From contig CANMQX010000004.1 of the NCBI GenBank assembly GCA_947500135.1, positions 248,001 through 312,000 on the forward strand: a stretch of 64,000 nucleotides of DNA. Direction: 5' to 3'. The notes under the pieces were generated by a model. It was not told where the DNA came from and searched no databases. It saw only the letters and a list, made by a program, of their open reading frames with translations. This DNA comes from an uncultured Paracoccaceae bacterium (GTDB lineage Bacteria; Pseudomonadota; Alphaproteobacteria; Rhodobacterales; Rhodobacteraceae). Shown here in pieces: positions 17,802 to 26,282 of this stretch; the first letter of the stretch is position 1, and each line of letters opens with the position of its first letter. Position numbers and translations under genes: made by a program.

Positions 17802-19847
17802 ATGACTTTCAAGTTTTCTTTGATCTTCTCAAAGCGATTCTGGCTGGCTGTATTGGTGATCGGCGCGATTGCGTTGTTCCTGTTGCTGCGCAGCACGAGC
17901 GTCCAGGCCTTGGTTGAGACGTTGACGCCGCCCGACTTGCCTGCCCAGGACCTTCCCCAAAACCGCGAAGTGCTGGCGCAGAACTGGACCCCAGAGATGA
18001 CCGAGCGCTTTCATTTCATCTCGCAAGGCACGGCGACCTTGCCGATCCCATATGATTGGTTGATCGCGTTGGAACAGCCCGAGGCATCGCCCTGGGGTTT
18101 GTTGTGGCCGGGTGCAAATCCGCCATTTACGCAGCCCGACTATATCGCCCGCTATGGTTTCATTCCTAGCGCCCCGTCCGCGCATAACCCAGACGGCTTG
18201 CCCATCGGTTTTGCGCGCACGGACTACCAGAATATTACCGGATATCCGACCACGACAACGGCTGTGGGGTTTACCTGTGCGGCCTGTCACACTGGCCGGT
18301 TTGTTGAAGGTGATACGGAGTATCTGGTTAATGGTGGCCCCGCTGTTACCGATTTGCAGGTATTCTCTGCCGGGTTGGCTGCGGCCCTGGGGCAGACCGT
18401 GCTTGCATCAAAACTGCCCTTGCCCAATCAACGCTTTGATCGTTTTGCCCATGCGGTTTTGGGTGACACCTATTCGGCGGTTACCAAGCTTAAGCTTGCG
18501 GATGAACTGCAATCCGTGGCCGAGGCAGGTGCCGCACAGGCCGATACGATTGATGTGGTTGAGGGGTTTGGCCGGTTGGATGCGTTGAACCGTATCGGCA
18601 ATCAGGTGTTTTCCAAAAACACCGGCCGAACGCAGAATTACGCCCCGATCAATGCCCCTGTGAATTATCCCCATATCTGGACGGTCAGTTGGTTTGACTG
18701 GGTGCAATATGATGGATCGATCATGCAACCCCTGATCCGCAATGCGGGTGAGGCGCTGGGCGTGCATGCCGCCGTCAACCTGACCGCGCCCGATGACGAG
18801 GGTTTATTTTCCTCTGCCATCCCTGTGGACGATCTGGTCTGGATTGAACAGACGCTGGCCGGGTCCACGCCGCCGATGCAGGCGCGCGCCTTTGACGGGT
18901 TGCTGGCACCTGAATGGCCCGCCTCACTTGGTCCGGTTGATGACACCTTGGCAGCAACCGGCGCGGCCTTGTATCAGGACATGTGCAGCGGATGCCATAT
19001 GCCCCCGTTGAACAGCGATGAAATCTGGAGCGATCGGTATTTCAAGCCCATTGTATGGAATAACTATAGTGGCACACAGACCACTGAAAACGCGTTTCTG
19101 GCCCTGAACATCCTGCCGCTTGATGTGATTGGTACGGATCCGGCCCAGTCCCGCGTTTTGGCACAGCGCACGATTGACACGGCTGCCAATACCACAACGG
19201 GCGAGGCCGGATTGGGGATCAACACTACGATCTGCGTACCTCGGCCAAGGGCGACTGGCGTCGCCAATACCGAAAGCGGTTATGATGATACCGTGAACAT
19301 GCGCGGTGGTGCGACCGAGAATGCGCTGGTCCCGCAACAGGTGCGCGATGGCCCGATGCTGAACTACGCCCATGCGTTGGGCGCGCTGGTGCAGGAAACC
19401 AATGATGCCTGGTTCAATGCCAATAACGTGCCGCAAGACATCCGCACCCGATTTACCGGTGAGCAGCCCAATTGCCTGCAAGCCGGGGCCGGTTACAAGG
19501 CCCGTCCGCTGAACGGTGTCTGGGCGACCGCCCCGTTCTTGCACAATGGGTCGGTGCCGACGCTGGATGATCTATTGCGGCCTGCCGATCAGCGCCCGCG
19601 TTTTGTGCGCCTTGGCGATTCTGCATTTGACCCCGCAAAGGTCGGGCTGGCCCAGCCGGTGCTGGATGATGACAGCTATCCCGCCTATGTCGACGGCTAT
19701 TTCATCATGGACACCACATTGGATGGGAACCGGAATACCGGGCACGCCTTCGGCCCATCTGCCGACGGCGACCGGGCTGGTGTGATTGGTCGGGCGTTAA
19801 GTGATGACGAACGCGCCGCGCTGATCGCGTTTCTCAAGACGCTCTAG
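17802..19847 (+). CDS. Exported di-haem cytochrome c of the RoxA/MauG-like peroxidase group, 681 aa
   Basis: A signal anchor (about 10-28) directs the protein to the periplasm. Two covalent haem sites are visible: C159-A-A-C162-H163 and C395-S-G-C398-H399. A LNGVWATAPFLHNGSVPTL segment near the C-terminus is a close match to the MauG-type motif of di-haem peroxidases, including the rubber oxygenase RoxA, and total length (681 aa) also fits RoxA-like proteins rather than the roughly 350-aa bacterial cytochrome c peroxidases. Related proteins are often annotated di-haem cytochrome c peroxidase. Substrate is unknown; oxidation of an isoprenoid or another organic compound is an inference. The gene stands alone, preceded by 220 bp with an AT-rich stretch likely to contain its promoter. 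Confidence 0.83.
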   Translation: MTFKFSLIFSKRFWLAVLVIGAIALFLLLRSTSVQALVETLTPPDLPAQDLPQNREVLAQNWTPEMTERFHFISQGTATLPIPYDWLIALEQPEASPWGLLWPGANPPFTQPDYIARYGFIPSAPSAHNPDGLPIGFARTDYQNITGYPTTTTAVGFTCAACHTGRFVEGDTEYLVNGGPAVTDLQVFSAGLAAALGQTVLASKLPLPNQRFDRFAHAVLGDTYSAVTKLKLADELQSVAEAGAAQADTIDVVEGFGRLDALNRIGNQVFSKNTGRTQNYAPINAPVNYPHIWTVSWFDWVQYDGSIMQPLIRNAGEALGVHAAVNLTAPDDEGLFSSAIPVDDLVWIEQTLAGSTPPMQARAFDGLLAPEWPASLGPVDDTLAATGAALYQDMCSGCHMPPLNSDEIWSDRYFKPIVWNNYSGTQTTENAFLALNILPLDVIGTDPAQSRVLAQRTIDTAANTTTGEAGLGINTTICVPRPRATGVANTESGYDDTVNMRGGATENALVPQQVRDGPMLNYAHALGALVQETNDAWFNANNVPQDIRTRFTGEQPNCLQAGAGYKARPLNGVWATAPFLHNGSVPTLDDLLRPADQRPRFVRLGDSAFDPAKVGLAQPVLDDDSYPAYVDGYFIMDTTLDGNRNTGHAFGPSADGDRAGVIGRALSDDERAALIAFLKTL

Positions 19848-19867
19848 CGATTGCGAGGAGATGGCGA

Positions 19868-20707
19868 TCACTGATCGTCATCCTTCTGCTGGCGCAGCTG
19901 TTTCTGGATGCGCTCCGCCCGTTCCGGTGGGATCGTCGGCGCGGCATCTTGCATCTTTTGCATCTTCGCCTCTGCCCCTGCGATCAGGTCATGAATATGT
20001 TGCGCCTCTGGCAGGTTTTTCCAGTACTTCTTGGGCATCTCAGACGTCATCGCCTGTATCTTGACCCGCGCCGGGTTAAAGATGTTGCAGAAATAGATCC
20101 CCCACAGCGCCTCTGCCCCGTCCTCTGGCAGGTCGGGTTTGGGTTGGCCGGGATGAAAGCTCAGGTTTCCATCGACGAATTGCGCGGTCACATCAGGCGT
20201 GGCGATCATCCAATCCATATCGGCAAAGCGCCGGGCAAAGAATGGGGCGGTCGGTTCGACAGTGTGATGGGTCGGTTCAAACCAGGCGGCAAAGCTGCGC
20301 CTGTCGCCGCCCTGGCGCAGATCACGAAAGCGGACAAAGGCTTTCATCTTGTGTTTGCACCGGTTCACACCCTTTTCCATCTGGCGCAGTTTGGCCAGGT
20401 GTTGATCCGCCCTGTCCTGCATCAGGCCGGTTTCATGCCGCAGCCGCCATAGCATGGCGTAAAGCCGTGCAAACCGTTGCGGGTCCTTGTGCCAGACCAC
20501 GGTATCGGCCATCTGGATAAAGCTTTGCGGTGCTTTGATCCGGCGGCTGGGCGGCGGCAATGGGGTGGCTGTAGCGAAAAGTTCGCCCATCTCGCTACCA
20601 AAATCCCACAGCACGTCTTGGGGCGGGATAGCGGCCCCAATCAGCCGTTTGGCCGCGTCACGCCAGGCCAGATCAGTGCCGATGCGGGGCAGGGGGACGG
20701 TATACAT
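19868..20707 (-). CDS. DUF4130 protein linked to radical-SAM DNA repair/modification, 279 aa
   Basis: Recognisable DUF4130 features: the DVLWDFG segment, FIQMADTVVWHKDPQRFARLY, a Lys/Arg-rich helix (LRQMEKGVNRCKHKMKAFVRF), and RRFADMDWMIATPDVTAQFV. In many bacteria this domain is fused to a uracil-DNA-glycosylase-like domain; here it ends after about 279 residues with only a helical Lys/Gln-rich tail, so the glycosylase part is absent. The partner radical-SAM gene lies immediately upstream, its TAG touching this ATG, so the two are co-translated. Proposed role: DNA repair or modification. The biochemical reaction is not known. Confidence 0.88.
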   Translation of the reverse strand: MYTVPLPRIGTDLAWRDAAKRLIGAAIPPQDVLWDFGSEMGELFATATPLPPPSRRIKAPQSFIQMADTVVWHKDPQRFARLYAMLWRLRHETGLMQDRADQHLAKLRQMEKGVNRCKHKMKAFVRFRDLRQGGDRRSFAAWFEPTHHTVEPTAPFFARRFADMDWMIATPDVTAQFVDGNLSFHPGQPKPDLPEDGAEALWGIYFCNIFNPARVKIQAMTSEMPKKYWKNLPEAQHIHDLIAGAEAKMQKMQDAAPTIPPERAERIQKQLRQQKDDDQ

Positions 20708-21943
20708 CTAAAGCAGGCTCAACTGTTGCGGGGGTGGGGCAAAACGAGCGCGCAAATTGGCGCTATCTGTCAGGGCGCCGGGGGTCCAGTCGCGGGCGAT
20801 GATGAACGGCTGCGCCTTCTTCACCGGCGCGCCCATCTGCAAAAGATCGCCATAGCGCAGGCCGCGATGCTTGCGTGTGGACAAAATCCGCCCCACTGTG
20901 CGAGTCCCGAAACCGGGCACTCGCAGCAGCATATCCTTGCTGGCCCGGTTCACATCCACCGGAAACAGCGCCCGGTTTTGCAGCGCCCAGGCCAGTTTCG
21001 GGTCAAGCTCCAGATCCAGATTGCCATCGGGGCGGGCGGCGGTGATTTCATCCACCCCAAATCCATAAAACCGCAGCAGCCAATCCGCCTGATAGAGCCG
21101 GTGTTCACGCACCAATGGCGGTTTGATTAGGGGCAGTTGGGCTGTGGCATCCGGGATCGGCGAAAAGGCGGAATAATAAACCCGGCGCAGTTGGTAGGCA
21201 CCGTAAAGCCGCGTCGATTGCCCAAGGATCGTGGCATCGGTGGATCCATCCGCACCCACGATCATCTGGGTCGATTGACCGGCTGGTGCAAACCGCTTGC
21301 CCCGTTTACCGGTATAGCTTTTCTCGGCGGCCACTTCCTTGCGCGACTTTACGTCGCCCATCGCCTTGCGGATGGTGACCGGGTTTTTCTCGGGCGCGTA
21401 GGCTTTGACGCTGTTGTCGGTGGGTAACTCCACGTTGATAGACAGCCGGTCGGCATAAAACCCCGCCTGTTCGATTAATTCAGGGGCGGCATCCGGGATC
21501 GTCTTGAGGTGAATATAGCCCCGGAAGTTTTCACCCTCGCGCAGCCGTTTGGCGATCTGCACCATATCGGACATGGTCGCATCAGGGGATCGGATGATGC
21601 CCGACGACAAGAATAACCCTTCGATATAGTTGCGCCGGTAGAATTCGATGGTCAGCTGCACCACCTCATCCGGTGAAAACCGCGCTCGCTGCACATGTGA
21701 CGACACCCGGTTGATGCAATAGGCGCAGTCATAAATGCAGAAATTGGTCATCAGGATCTTTAACAGGCTGATGCAACGCCCGTCCGGGGCGTAAGCATGG
21801 CAGATCCCCGACCCTTCAGTGGACCCAAGGCCCTTGCCATCCCGGCTGTCACGCCGCGCCGTCCCGCTGGACGCGCAAGAGGCATCGTAGCGGGCTGCGT
21901 CGCTGAGGATCGCGAGTTTGTCGGAGAGTGTCATGCGTGCCAT
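20708..21943 (-). CDS. Putative DNA modification/repair radical SAM protein, 411 aa
   Basis: The iron-sulfur motif is C69-x3-C73-x2-C76 within NFCIYDCAYCINR. It is followed by a typical radical-SAM barrel (FLSSGIIRSPDATM, GYIHLKTIPDAAPELI, LSINVELPTD) and, near the C-terminus, a helix-hairpin-helix DNA-binding motif (LLRVPGFGTRTVGRIL). This combination, adjacent to a DUF4130 gene, defines a known but biochemically uncharacterised pair usually called putative DNA modification/repair. Two ATGs (21943 and 21934) are possible; neither has a strong ribosome-binding site. Its stop abuts the DUF4130 start. Confidence 0.9.
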   Translation of the reverse strand: MARMTLSDKLAILSDAARYDASCASSGTARRDSRDGKGLGSTEGSGICHAYAPDGRCISLLKILMTNFCIYDCAYCINRVSSHVQRARFSPDEVVQLTIEFYRRNYIEGLFLSSGIIRSPDATMSDMVQIAKRLREGENFRGYIHLKTIPDAAPELIEQAGFYADRLSINVELPTDNSVKAYAPEKNPVTIRKAMGDVKSRKEVAAEKSYTGKRGKRFAPAGQSTQMIVGADGSTDATILGQSTRLYGAYQLRRVYYSAFSPIPDATAQLPLIKPPLVREHRLYQADWLLRFYGFGVDEITAARPDGNLDLELDPKLAWALQNRALFPVDVNRASKDMLLRVPGFGTRTVGRILSTRKHRGLRYGDLLQMGAPVKKAQPFIIARDWTPGALTDSANLRARFAPPPQQLSLL

Positions 21944-22172
21944 TTGTTCATGTTATGTTCTTTTTTATGGGCTGCGCAAGATGTTTGGCCGCGACATTTT
22001 GAATTGATCCCAGATGGCTGTTGTGTGGATGGTGCACAGGCTGCCATTGGTCCAGCGGCTGTGTCGCCCGAAACCTGTTTGCGGGCTGGCGTATTGCGGT
22101 ATTGCATTGATTGCACAGGCCAAAGCGATTTCACCCTTGCTCCCTTCTGCGCGCATCGCTAAACGGGTCAAC

Positions 22173-22262
22173 GGAGACGTGGCCGAGTGGTCGAAGGCGC
22201 TCCCCTGCTAAGGGAGTAGGCCCGGAAGGGTCTCGAGGGTTCGAATCCCTTCGTCTCCGCCA
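22173..22262 (+). tRNA. tRNA-Ser (anticodon GCT)
   Basis: The sequence folds as a class II tRNA: acceptor GGAGACG (22173-22179) pairs with CGTCTCC (22252-22258), discriminator G at 22259, and CCA is encoded (22260-22262). The anticodon loop CTGCTAA (22205-22211) between CTCCC and GGGAG stems gives GCT at 22207-22209, decoding AGC/AGU. A long variable arm (GGCCCGGAAGGGTC region) and the GGTTCGAATCC T-arm confirm serine identity. Confidence 0.97.
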
Positions 22263-22409
22263 CCCGCCATTGATTTCATTTGGTAATTTAGGGTTTTGGC
22301 GCTTTTTCGCATGGTTTAACATATGCCTTCGGGGGCATTGCGTAGTTAGCTCTTTCGAGCTTAGCCATCCTCAAGCTGCGCCCAAAAAGGTCAGAACTTA
22401 TCCAACACG

Positions 22410-22428
22410 CAAAAATCTGAGATTTTTG
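22410..22428. terminator. Inverted repeat between tRNA-Ser and the liv operon end
   Basis: CAAAAATC (22410-22417) and GATTTTTG (22421-22428) form a perfect 8-bp stem with a 3-base loop, extended by CACG/CGTG flanks after a short bulge. It lies about 108 bp past the livM stop (minus strand) and about 150 bp past the tRNA, so it could end either transcript. The stem is AT-rich and has no long U tract, so confidence is moderate. The rest of 22263-22535 shows no gene. Confidence 0.5.
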
Positions 22429-22535
22429 TTCGTGCGTCGCCCCTTTGAAATGCAATCACGTGAGCGACCAACTTGGGAATTTCCTTCAAGGGGATCACAC
22501 CTTATAACCGGCGGATCAAACACCTGGTTCACGGA

Positions 22536-23600
22536 TCACAATCTCTGTTGCTTTTCTTGCGCCTGTTCGAGAGTTGATTGGGGGGCAAGTTTCGCTTTGA
22601 TGCTATCCCATAGCTTGGCCATGCCCAACGGTTCGTAAATCATGAACACGATGATCAGCACGCCAAAGACCACCAATTCGATGGATGAGATGATTGTGGC
22701 GTCAATCATGCCGTGAAAGACCCCGTTCCCCAGCGTATTCAGAACCACCGGGAATAGCAGGATGAACGCCGCACCGATGAAGGCCCCGTTGATGGTGCCC
22801 AATCCTCCAAGGATTACCATAAACAGGATACGAAAGCTGAGTTTGATATCGAAGGCCACCGGCTCCATCGACTTGAGGTAAGTAAAGGCAAAGAGCGCAC
22901 CCGCCACACCGCAGAAGAATGCGCTGATGGCAAAGGCCTGCAGTTTCGTTCTGAGCAGCGAAATACCCATACTTTCTGCGGCGATGTCCATGTCGCGCAC
23001 GGCCATCCAGTTTCTTCCGGTGCTTCCGCGCGTCATGTTGATAGCCAGCACCGTCAGTACGGTAACCGTGACAAGTACCACTAGATACATCTCAAACGGG
23101 GACGTAAATTCCCGCCCGAAAATCACGATGTCTTGCGCTGTAATAATGCCGGAGGTGTCGTAGTTCTTGAACCAACCGAATTTGTCGATCATCCAGATAA
23201 TAAAGAACTGCGCGGCCAGCGTAGCCACCATCAGATAAATGCCGCGCACCCGAAGGCTTGGCAGCCCAAAGATGATACCGAAAAAAGCCGCGATCAGCCC
23301 TGATATCATCAGATTGAACGGGAATGGCATAAACGGAAGCCGCAGCTCCAGATTAAAAAGCGCGAAGGCTCCGGCGGCCATGAATCCGGCCGCTCCAAGC
23401 GCAAGCTGACCCGCATAGCCCATCACGATCTGCTGGCCGACGGCAGCCAACGACAGGCAAAGCCATGGGATCAGAATGGAGGAGTACCAGTAATCCGTCT
23501 GAACAACGAAGGGCACTACCGCGAATCCTAGCCCCATCAAGATGACGAAGTTCGTCAGATCATTGCGCGTGTAGCTCATAAAGACAGTCGATGGTTTCAT
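22536..23600 (-). CDS. livM: Branched-chain amino acid-type ABC transporter permease LivM, 354 aa
   Basis: One of the two membrane subunits of a HAAT-family importer. About ten hydrophobic segments; the LivM signature QQIVMGYAGQLALGAAGFMAAGA occupies the first third and an SFRILFMVILGGLGTINGAFIGA stretch the last third. The cytoplasmic coupling region includes RDMDIAAESMGISLLRTKLQAFAISAFF. The Gln/Lys-rich C-terminus is cytoplasmic. It is the last gene of a five-gene minus-strand operon (binding protein, livF, livG, livH, livM), 11 bases after livH. Confidence 0.93.
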   Translation of the reverse strand: MKPSTVFMSYTRNDLTNFVILMGLGFAVVPFVVQTDYWYSSILIPWLCLSLAAVGQQIVMGYAGQLALGAAGFMAAGAFALFNLELRLPFMPFPFNLMISGLIAAFFGIIFGLPSLRVRGIYLMVATLAAQFFIIWMIDKFGWFKNYDTSGIITAQDIVIFGREFTSPFEMYLVVLVTVTVLTVLAINMTRGSTGRNWMAVRDMDIAAESMGISLLRTKLQAFAISAFFCGVAGALFAFTYLKSMEPVAFDIKLSFRILFMVILGGLGTINGAFIGAAFILLFPVVLNTLGNGVFHGMIDATIISSIELVVFGVLIIVFMIYEPLGMAKLWDSIKAKLAPQSTLEQAQEKQQRL

Positions 23601-23611
23601 TTCAGAGCTCC

Positions 23612-24514
23612 TTAAACACGCCGGATGATCTTTTCACCGAACAGCCCTTCAGGCCGCCACAACAGGAAGAAGATCGCAATAACAAAAGGCGCCCAACCTT
23701 CGATGGCGCCGCCAAAATAGGGACCGACATAGACTTCCAGCACCTTTTCAGAAGCACCAATGATCAAACCACCAACAATGGCCCCCGGGATTGATGAGAA
23801 CCCACCGATGATCAGCACTGGCAAGGCTTTCAACGCCAAGTCCACCAGCGCGAACTGCACGCCCGCCCGCGCGCCCCACATCATTCCTGCCACGAGGGCG
23901 ACGATGCCTGCAGCGGTCCACACCAGCAGCATGATGTTGCCCAGGGGAATGCCAATGGAACTGGCCGCCCCTGGGTCATCCGCCACCGCGCGCAACCCAA
24001 GACCCATCTTGGTATACTTAAAAATGAGCGCCAGCCCGATGATGAGTACCGCAGCCACGAGACCTGCGGTCAGGTCGAGAGCCGAAATGAAAAGCCCGGT
24101 ACTGTCGATGATCCATTGGATTGGAAAATCACCGATCCCCAGATCAAGGCGCCTTACCTCAACGCCCCAAACGGCCTGTGCCAAGCCTTCAAGCACGAAG
24201 CCAAGCCCGATAGTCGCCATCAGGAGCGTATCCTCGCTCTGGTTCATCAGCGGTTTGAGAACCAGACGCTCAGTTGCGAATCCCAAAAGGGCCATCAAGA
24301 GAATGGTGACAAAGAACGCCAGCACGAATGGCAGACCCAGTTCCATGAAACCGACAAAGGACAGGACCGCGAAAAACACCATCGCGCCCTGGGCAAAGTT
24401 GAAGGTGGAGGATGCCTTGTAGATCAGCACGAAGCCCAAAGCGACAAGCGAGTACATGGTCCCGGCCAAAAGCCCGGCGACCACGACCTCAATAAAAAAT
24501 AGGAATTCAGTCAT
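23612..24514 (-). CDS. livH: Branched-chain amino acid-type ABC transporter permease LivH, 300 aa
   Basis: Second membrane subunit. The LivH opening (AGLLAGTMYSLVALGFVLIYKASSTFNFAQGAM) is unmistakable, and the GLGLRAVADDPGAASSIGIPLG cytoplasmic loop and GGFSSIPGAIVGGLIIG region are conserved. The start ATG at 24514 overlaps the end of livG by 8 bp; the longer in-frame start lies deeper in livG and adds a non-hydrophobic head. Confidence 0.93.
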   Translation of the reverse strand: MTEFLFFIEVVVAGLLAGTMYSLVALGFVLIYKASSTFNFAQGAMVFFAVLSFVGFMELGLPFVLAFFVTILLMALLGFATERLVLKPLMNQSEDTLLMATIGLGFVLEGLAQAVWGVEVRRLDLGIGDFPIQWIIDSTGLFISALDLTAGLVAAVLIIGLALIFKYTKMGLGLRAVADDPGAASSIGIPLGNIMLLVWTAAGIVALVAGMMWGARAGVQFALVDLALKALPVLIIGGFSSIPGAIVGGLIIGASEKVLEVYVGPYFGGAIEGWAPFVIAIFFLLWRPEGLFGEKIIRRV

Positions 24515-25331
24515 GGGCCACCCCGAGATATGCATCGATTACTTCTTGATTGGCACGCACCTCATCAGGCGGGCCGTCCCCGATGATCTTGCCGTAGTCG
24601 AGCACAACCACATTGTCCGAAATGTCCATGACAACACCCATGTCGTGTTCGATCAGGACCATTGTGGTGCCAAGCTCGTCATTCACCTTGAGGATAAAAC
24701 GGCACATATCGCGCTTTTCCTCTACATTCATGCCTGCCATTGGTTCGTCCAGCAGCAGCATCTCGGCTTCTGTGGCAAGCGCGCGGCCGAGTTCGACCTT
24801 CTTCTGCAGCCCATAAGGCAGCTTGCCTACTGGTGTGTCACGGATGTGGGCAATCTCTAGAAACTGGATAATTTCTTCGCACTTTTCGCGGTTTTTGCGT
24901 TCTTCCCGCATCGCACTCGGTAACTGCACCGCGACCGACAGAAAGCTAGAAGACATATGCAGTTTGCGTCCTACTAGGATGTTGTCGAGCACAGACATCC
25001 GTTTGAACAAGGCAAGGTTCTGGAAGGTACGCGAGATACCAATTTGTGCAACGATATTGGGGCTGATCCTGCCCAAAGGCTTTCCCCTGAATGAAATGGT
25101 ACCTTCTTGCGGCCTGTAGATGCCATTGATGCAATTCAGGAGTGAACTTTTGCCTGCCCCATTGGGGCCGATGATCGCCCGGATTTCGTGTTCCAGCACC
25201 TTGAAAGAAGTATCAGTAATCGCGTTTACGCCACCGAAGCTGAGCGAGATGTTTTTTACTTCGAGGATCGAGCCCCCAACAGGAAAGTTCCTGGCTGGTA
25301 CCACGACGTCAGTGTTCTGTTCTATATTCAT
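24507..25331 (-). CDS. livG: ABC transporter ATP-binding protein LivG, 274 aa
   Basis: Cytoplasmic ATPase subunit. Walker A GPNGAGKSS, Q-loop in ISRTFQNLALF, an ABC signature region reduced to KLPYGLQKKVELGRALA (the LSGGQ-equivalent is PYGLQ, as is common in this family), Walker B MLLLDEPMAGM and the switch His in VLIEHDMGVVM. The start ATG at 25331 gives MNIEQNTD; further upstream extension lies within livF. Seven bases separate it from livF. Confidence 0.92.
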   Translation of the reverse strand: MNIEQNTDVVVPARNFPVGGSILEVKNISLSFGGVNAITDTSFKVLEHEIRAIIGPNGAGKSSLLNCINGIYRPQEGTISFRGKPLGRISPNIVAQIGISRTFQNLALFKRMSVLDNILVGRKLHMSSSFLSVAVQLPSAMREERKNREKCEEIIQFLEIAHIRDTPVGKLPYGLQKKVELGRALATEAEMLLLDEPMAGMNVEEKRDMCRFILKVNDELGTTMVLIEHDMGVVMDISDNVVVLDYGKIIGDGPPDEVRANQEVIDAYLGVAHD

Positions 25332-25338
25332 GAGATGC

Positions 25339-26163
25339 TCAGCTGTGGTGTAGATCGGCGTGATCTGTGCTTTCTTCGCGCAGCACATCACGGAAGTTTT
25401 TGCGACCCTCTTTCGATATGCCAAGGTAGAGTTCCTTGACCTTTTCGTCGTTCAGAAGGCTTTCTGCGGTGCCGTGCAGCATCACGTGCCCGGTTTCGAT
25501 GATGTAGCCGTAGTCCGCGTTGCGCAGGGCCACGTTGGTATTCTGCTCGGCCAGAAGAATGCTGACACCTTCATTCTGGTTCAGCTCATTCACAATGTTG
25601 AAAATTTCGGCGACAAGCTGGGGGGCGAGCCCCATTGACGGCTCATCCAACAACAACATTTTGGGTTTGGCCATCATTGCGCGGGCCACGGCAACCATCT
25701 GTTGCTCACCACCAGAGGTGAATCCGGCCTGGCTTTTGCGACGGTCCTTCAGGCGGTTAAAATAACTGTATATCTTCTCAAGCTCGTTGCGGATATCAGC
25801 TCTGCTCAATTTCCGCGAATACGCACCGGCGATAATGTTCTCTTCAACCGTCAAATGACCAAAACATCGGCGCCCCTCTAACACCTGCACCAGACCCAGA
25901 CCGACCATGTCCGCCGGATCCTGATTTTTCACAGCCGCGCCATCATAGGTGATCGTGCCCTTGGTCACCTTGCCGCGCTCGCCTTTCAGCATCGTCGACA
26001 CCGCTTTTAGGGTCGTGCTCTTACCCGCGCCATTGCCCCCCAACAGGGCCACGATCTTACCGCGCGGCACAGTCAGCGACACATCATGCAGCGCGGCGAT
26101 GACACTATCGTAAATGACCTCGATCGTGTCGATTTCGAGGATATTGTCGGTTTCAGTCGTCAT
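25339..26163 (-). CDS. livF: ABC transporter ATP-binding protein LivF, 274 aa
   Basis: Second ATPase subunit. Walker A GGNGAGKSTT, Q-loop near VQVLEGRRCFGHLTVEENI, signature FTSGGEQQMVAVARAMM, Walker B MLLLDEPSMGLAP, and switch region LLAEQNTNVAL with Gln in place of His, as usual for LivF. The C-terminus carries an unusual extension of about 30 residues (YLGISKEGRKNFRDVLREES). Start ATG 26163. It follows the binding-protein gene after a 119-bp gap that holds two strong hairpins. Confidence 0.92.
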   Translation of the reverse strand: MTTETDNILEIDTIEVIYDSVIAALHDVSLTVPRGKIVALLGGNGAGKSTTLKAVSTMLKGERGKVTKGTITYDGAAVKNQDPADMVGLGLVQVLEGRRCFGHLTVEENIIAGAYSRKLSRADIRNELEKIYSYFNRLKDRRKSQAGFTSGGEQQMVAVARAMMAKPKMLLLDEPSMGLAPQLVAEIFNIVNELNQNEGVSILLAEQNTNVALRNADYGYIIETGHVMLHGTAESLLNDEKVKELYLGISKEGRKNFRDVLREESTDHADLHHS

Positions 26164-26184
26164 AAATATTGCCGTATTTGCTGC

Positions 26185-26260
26185 GGGTCTGTTCGGCGTC
26201 CCACAAGAAGGACGGACGTCGAACAGACCCTTCAGAGGTGCCACTAAGACGACACCTCTG
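26185..26260 (-). promoter_or_regulatory. Double hairpin in the binding protein-livF spacer (mRNA processing or attenuation element)
   Basis: Reading with the genes, the binding-protein stop (26283) is followed by an 8-bp stem CAGAGGTG/CACCTCTG (26233-26240 and 26253-26260, 12-base loop), then a 17-bp stem with one wobble (26185-26201 and 26214-26230, 12-base loop, arms ending GGGTCTGTTCG and CGAACAGACCC), then livF. Hairpins in this position commonly protect the upstream binding-protein mRNA or reduce downstream read-through, giving excess binding protein over transporter. Neither stem is followed by a U tract, so stabilisation is likelier than simple termination. Confidence 0.65.
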
Positions 26261-26282
26261 ATTTTCGAGGGTCACTTGAGCG

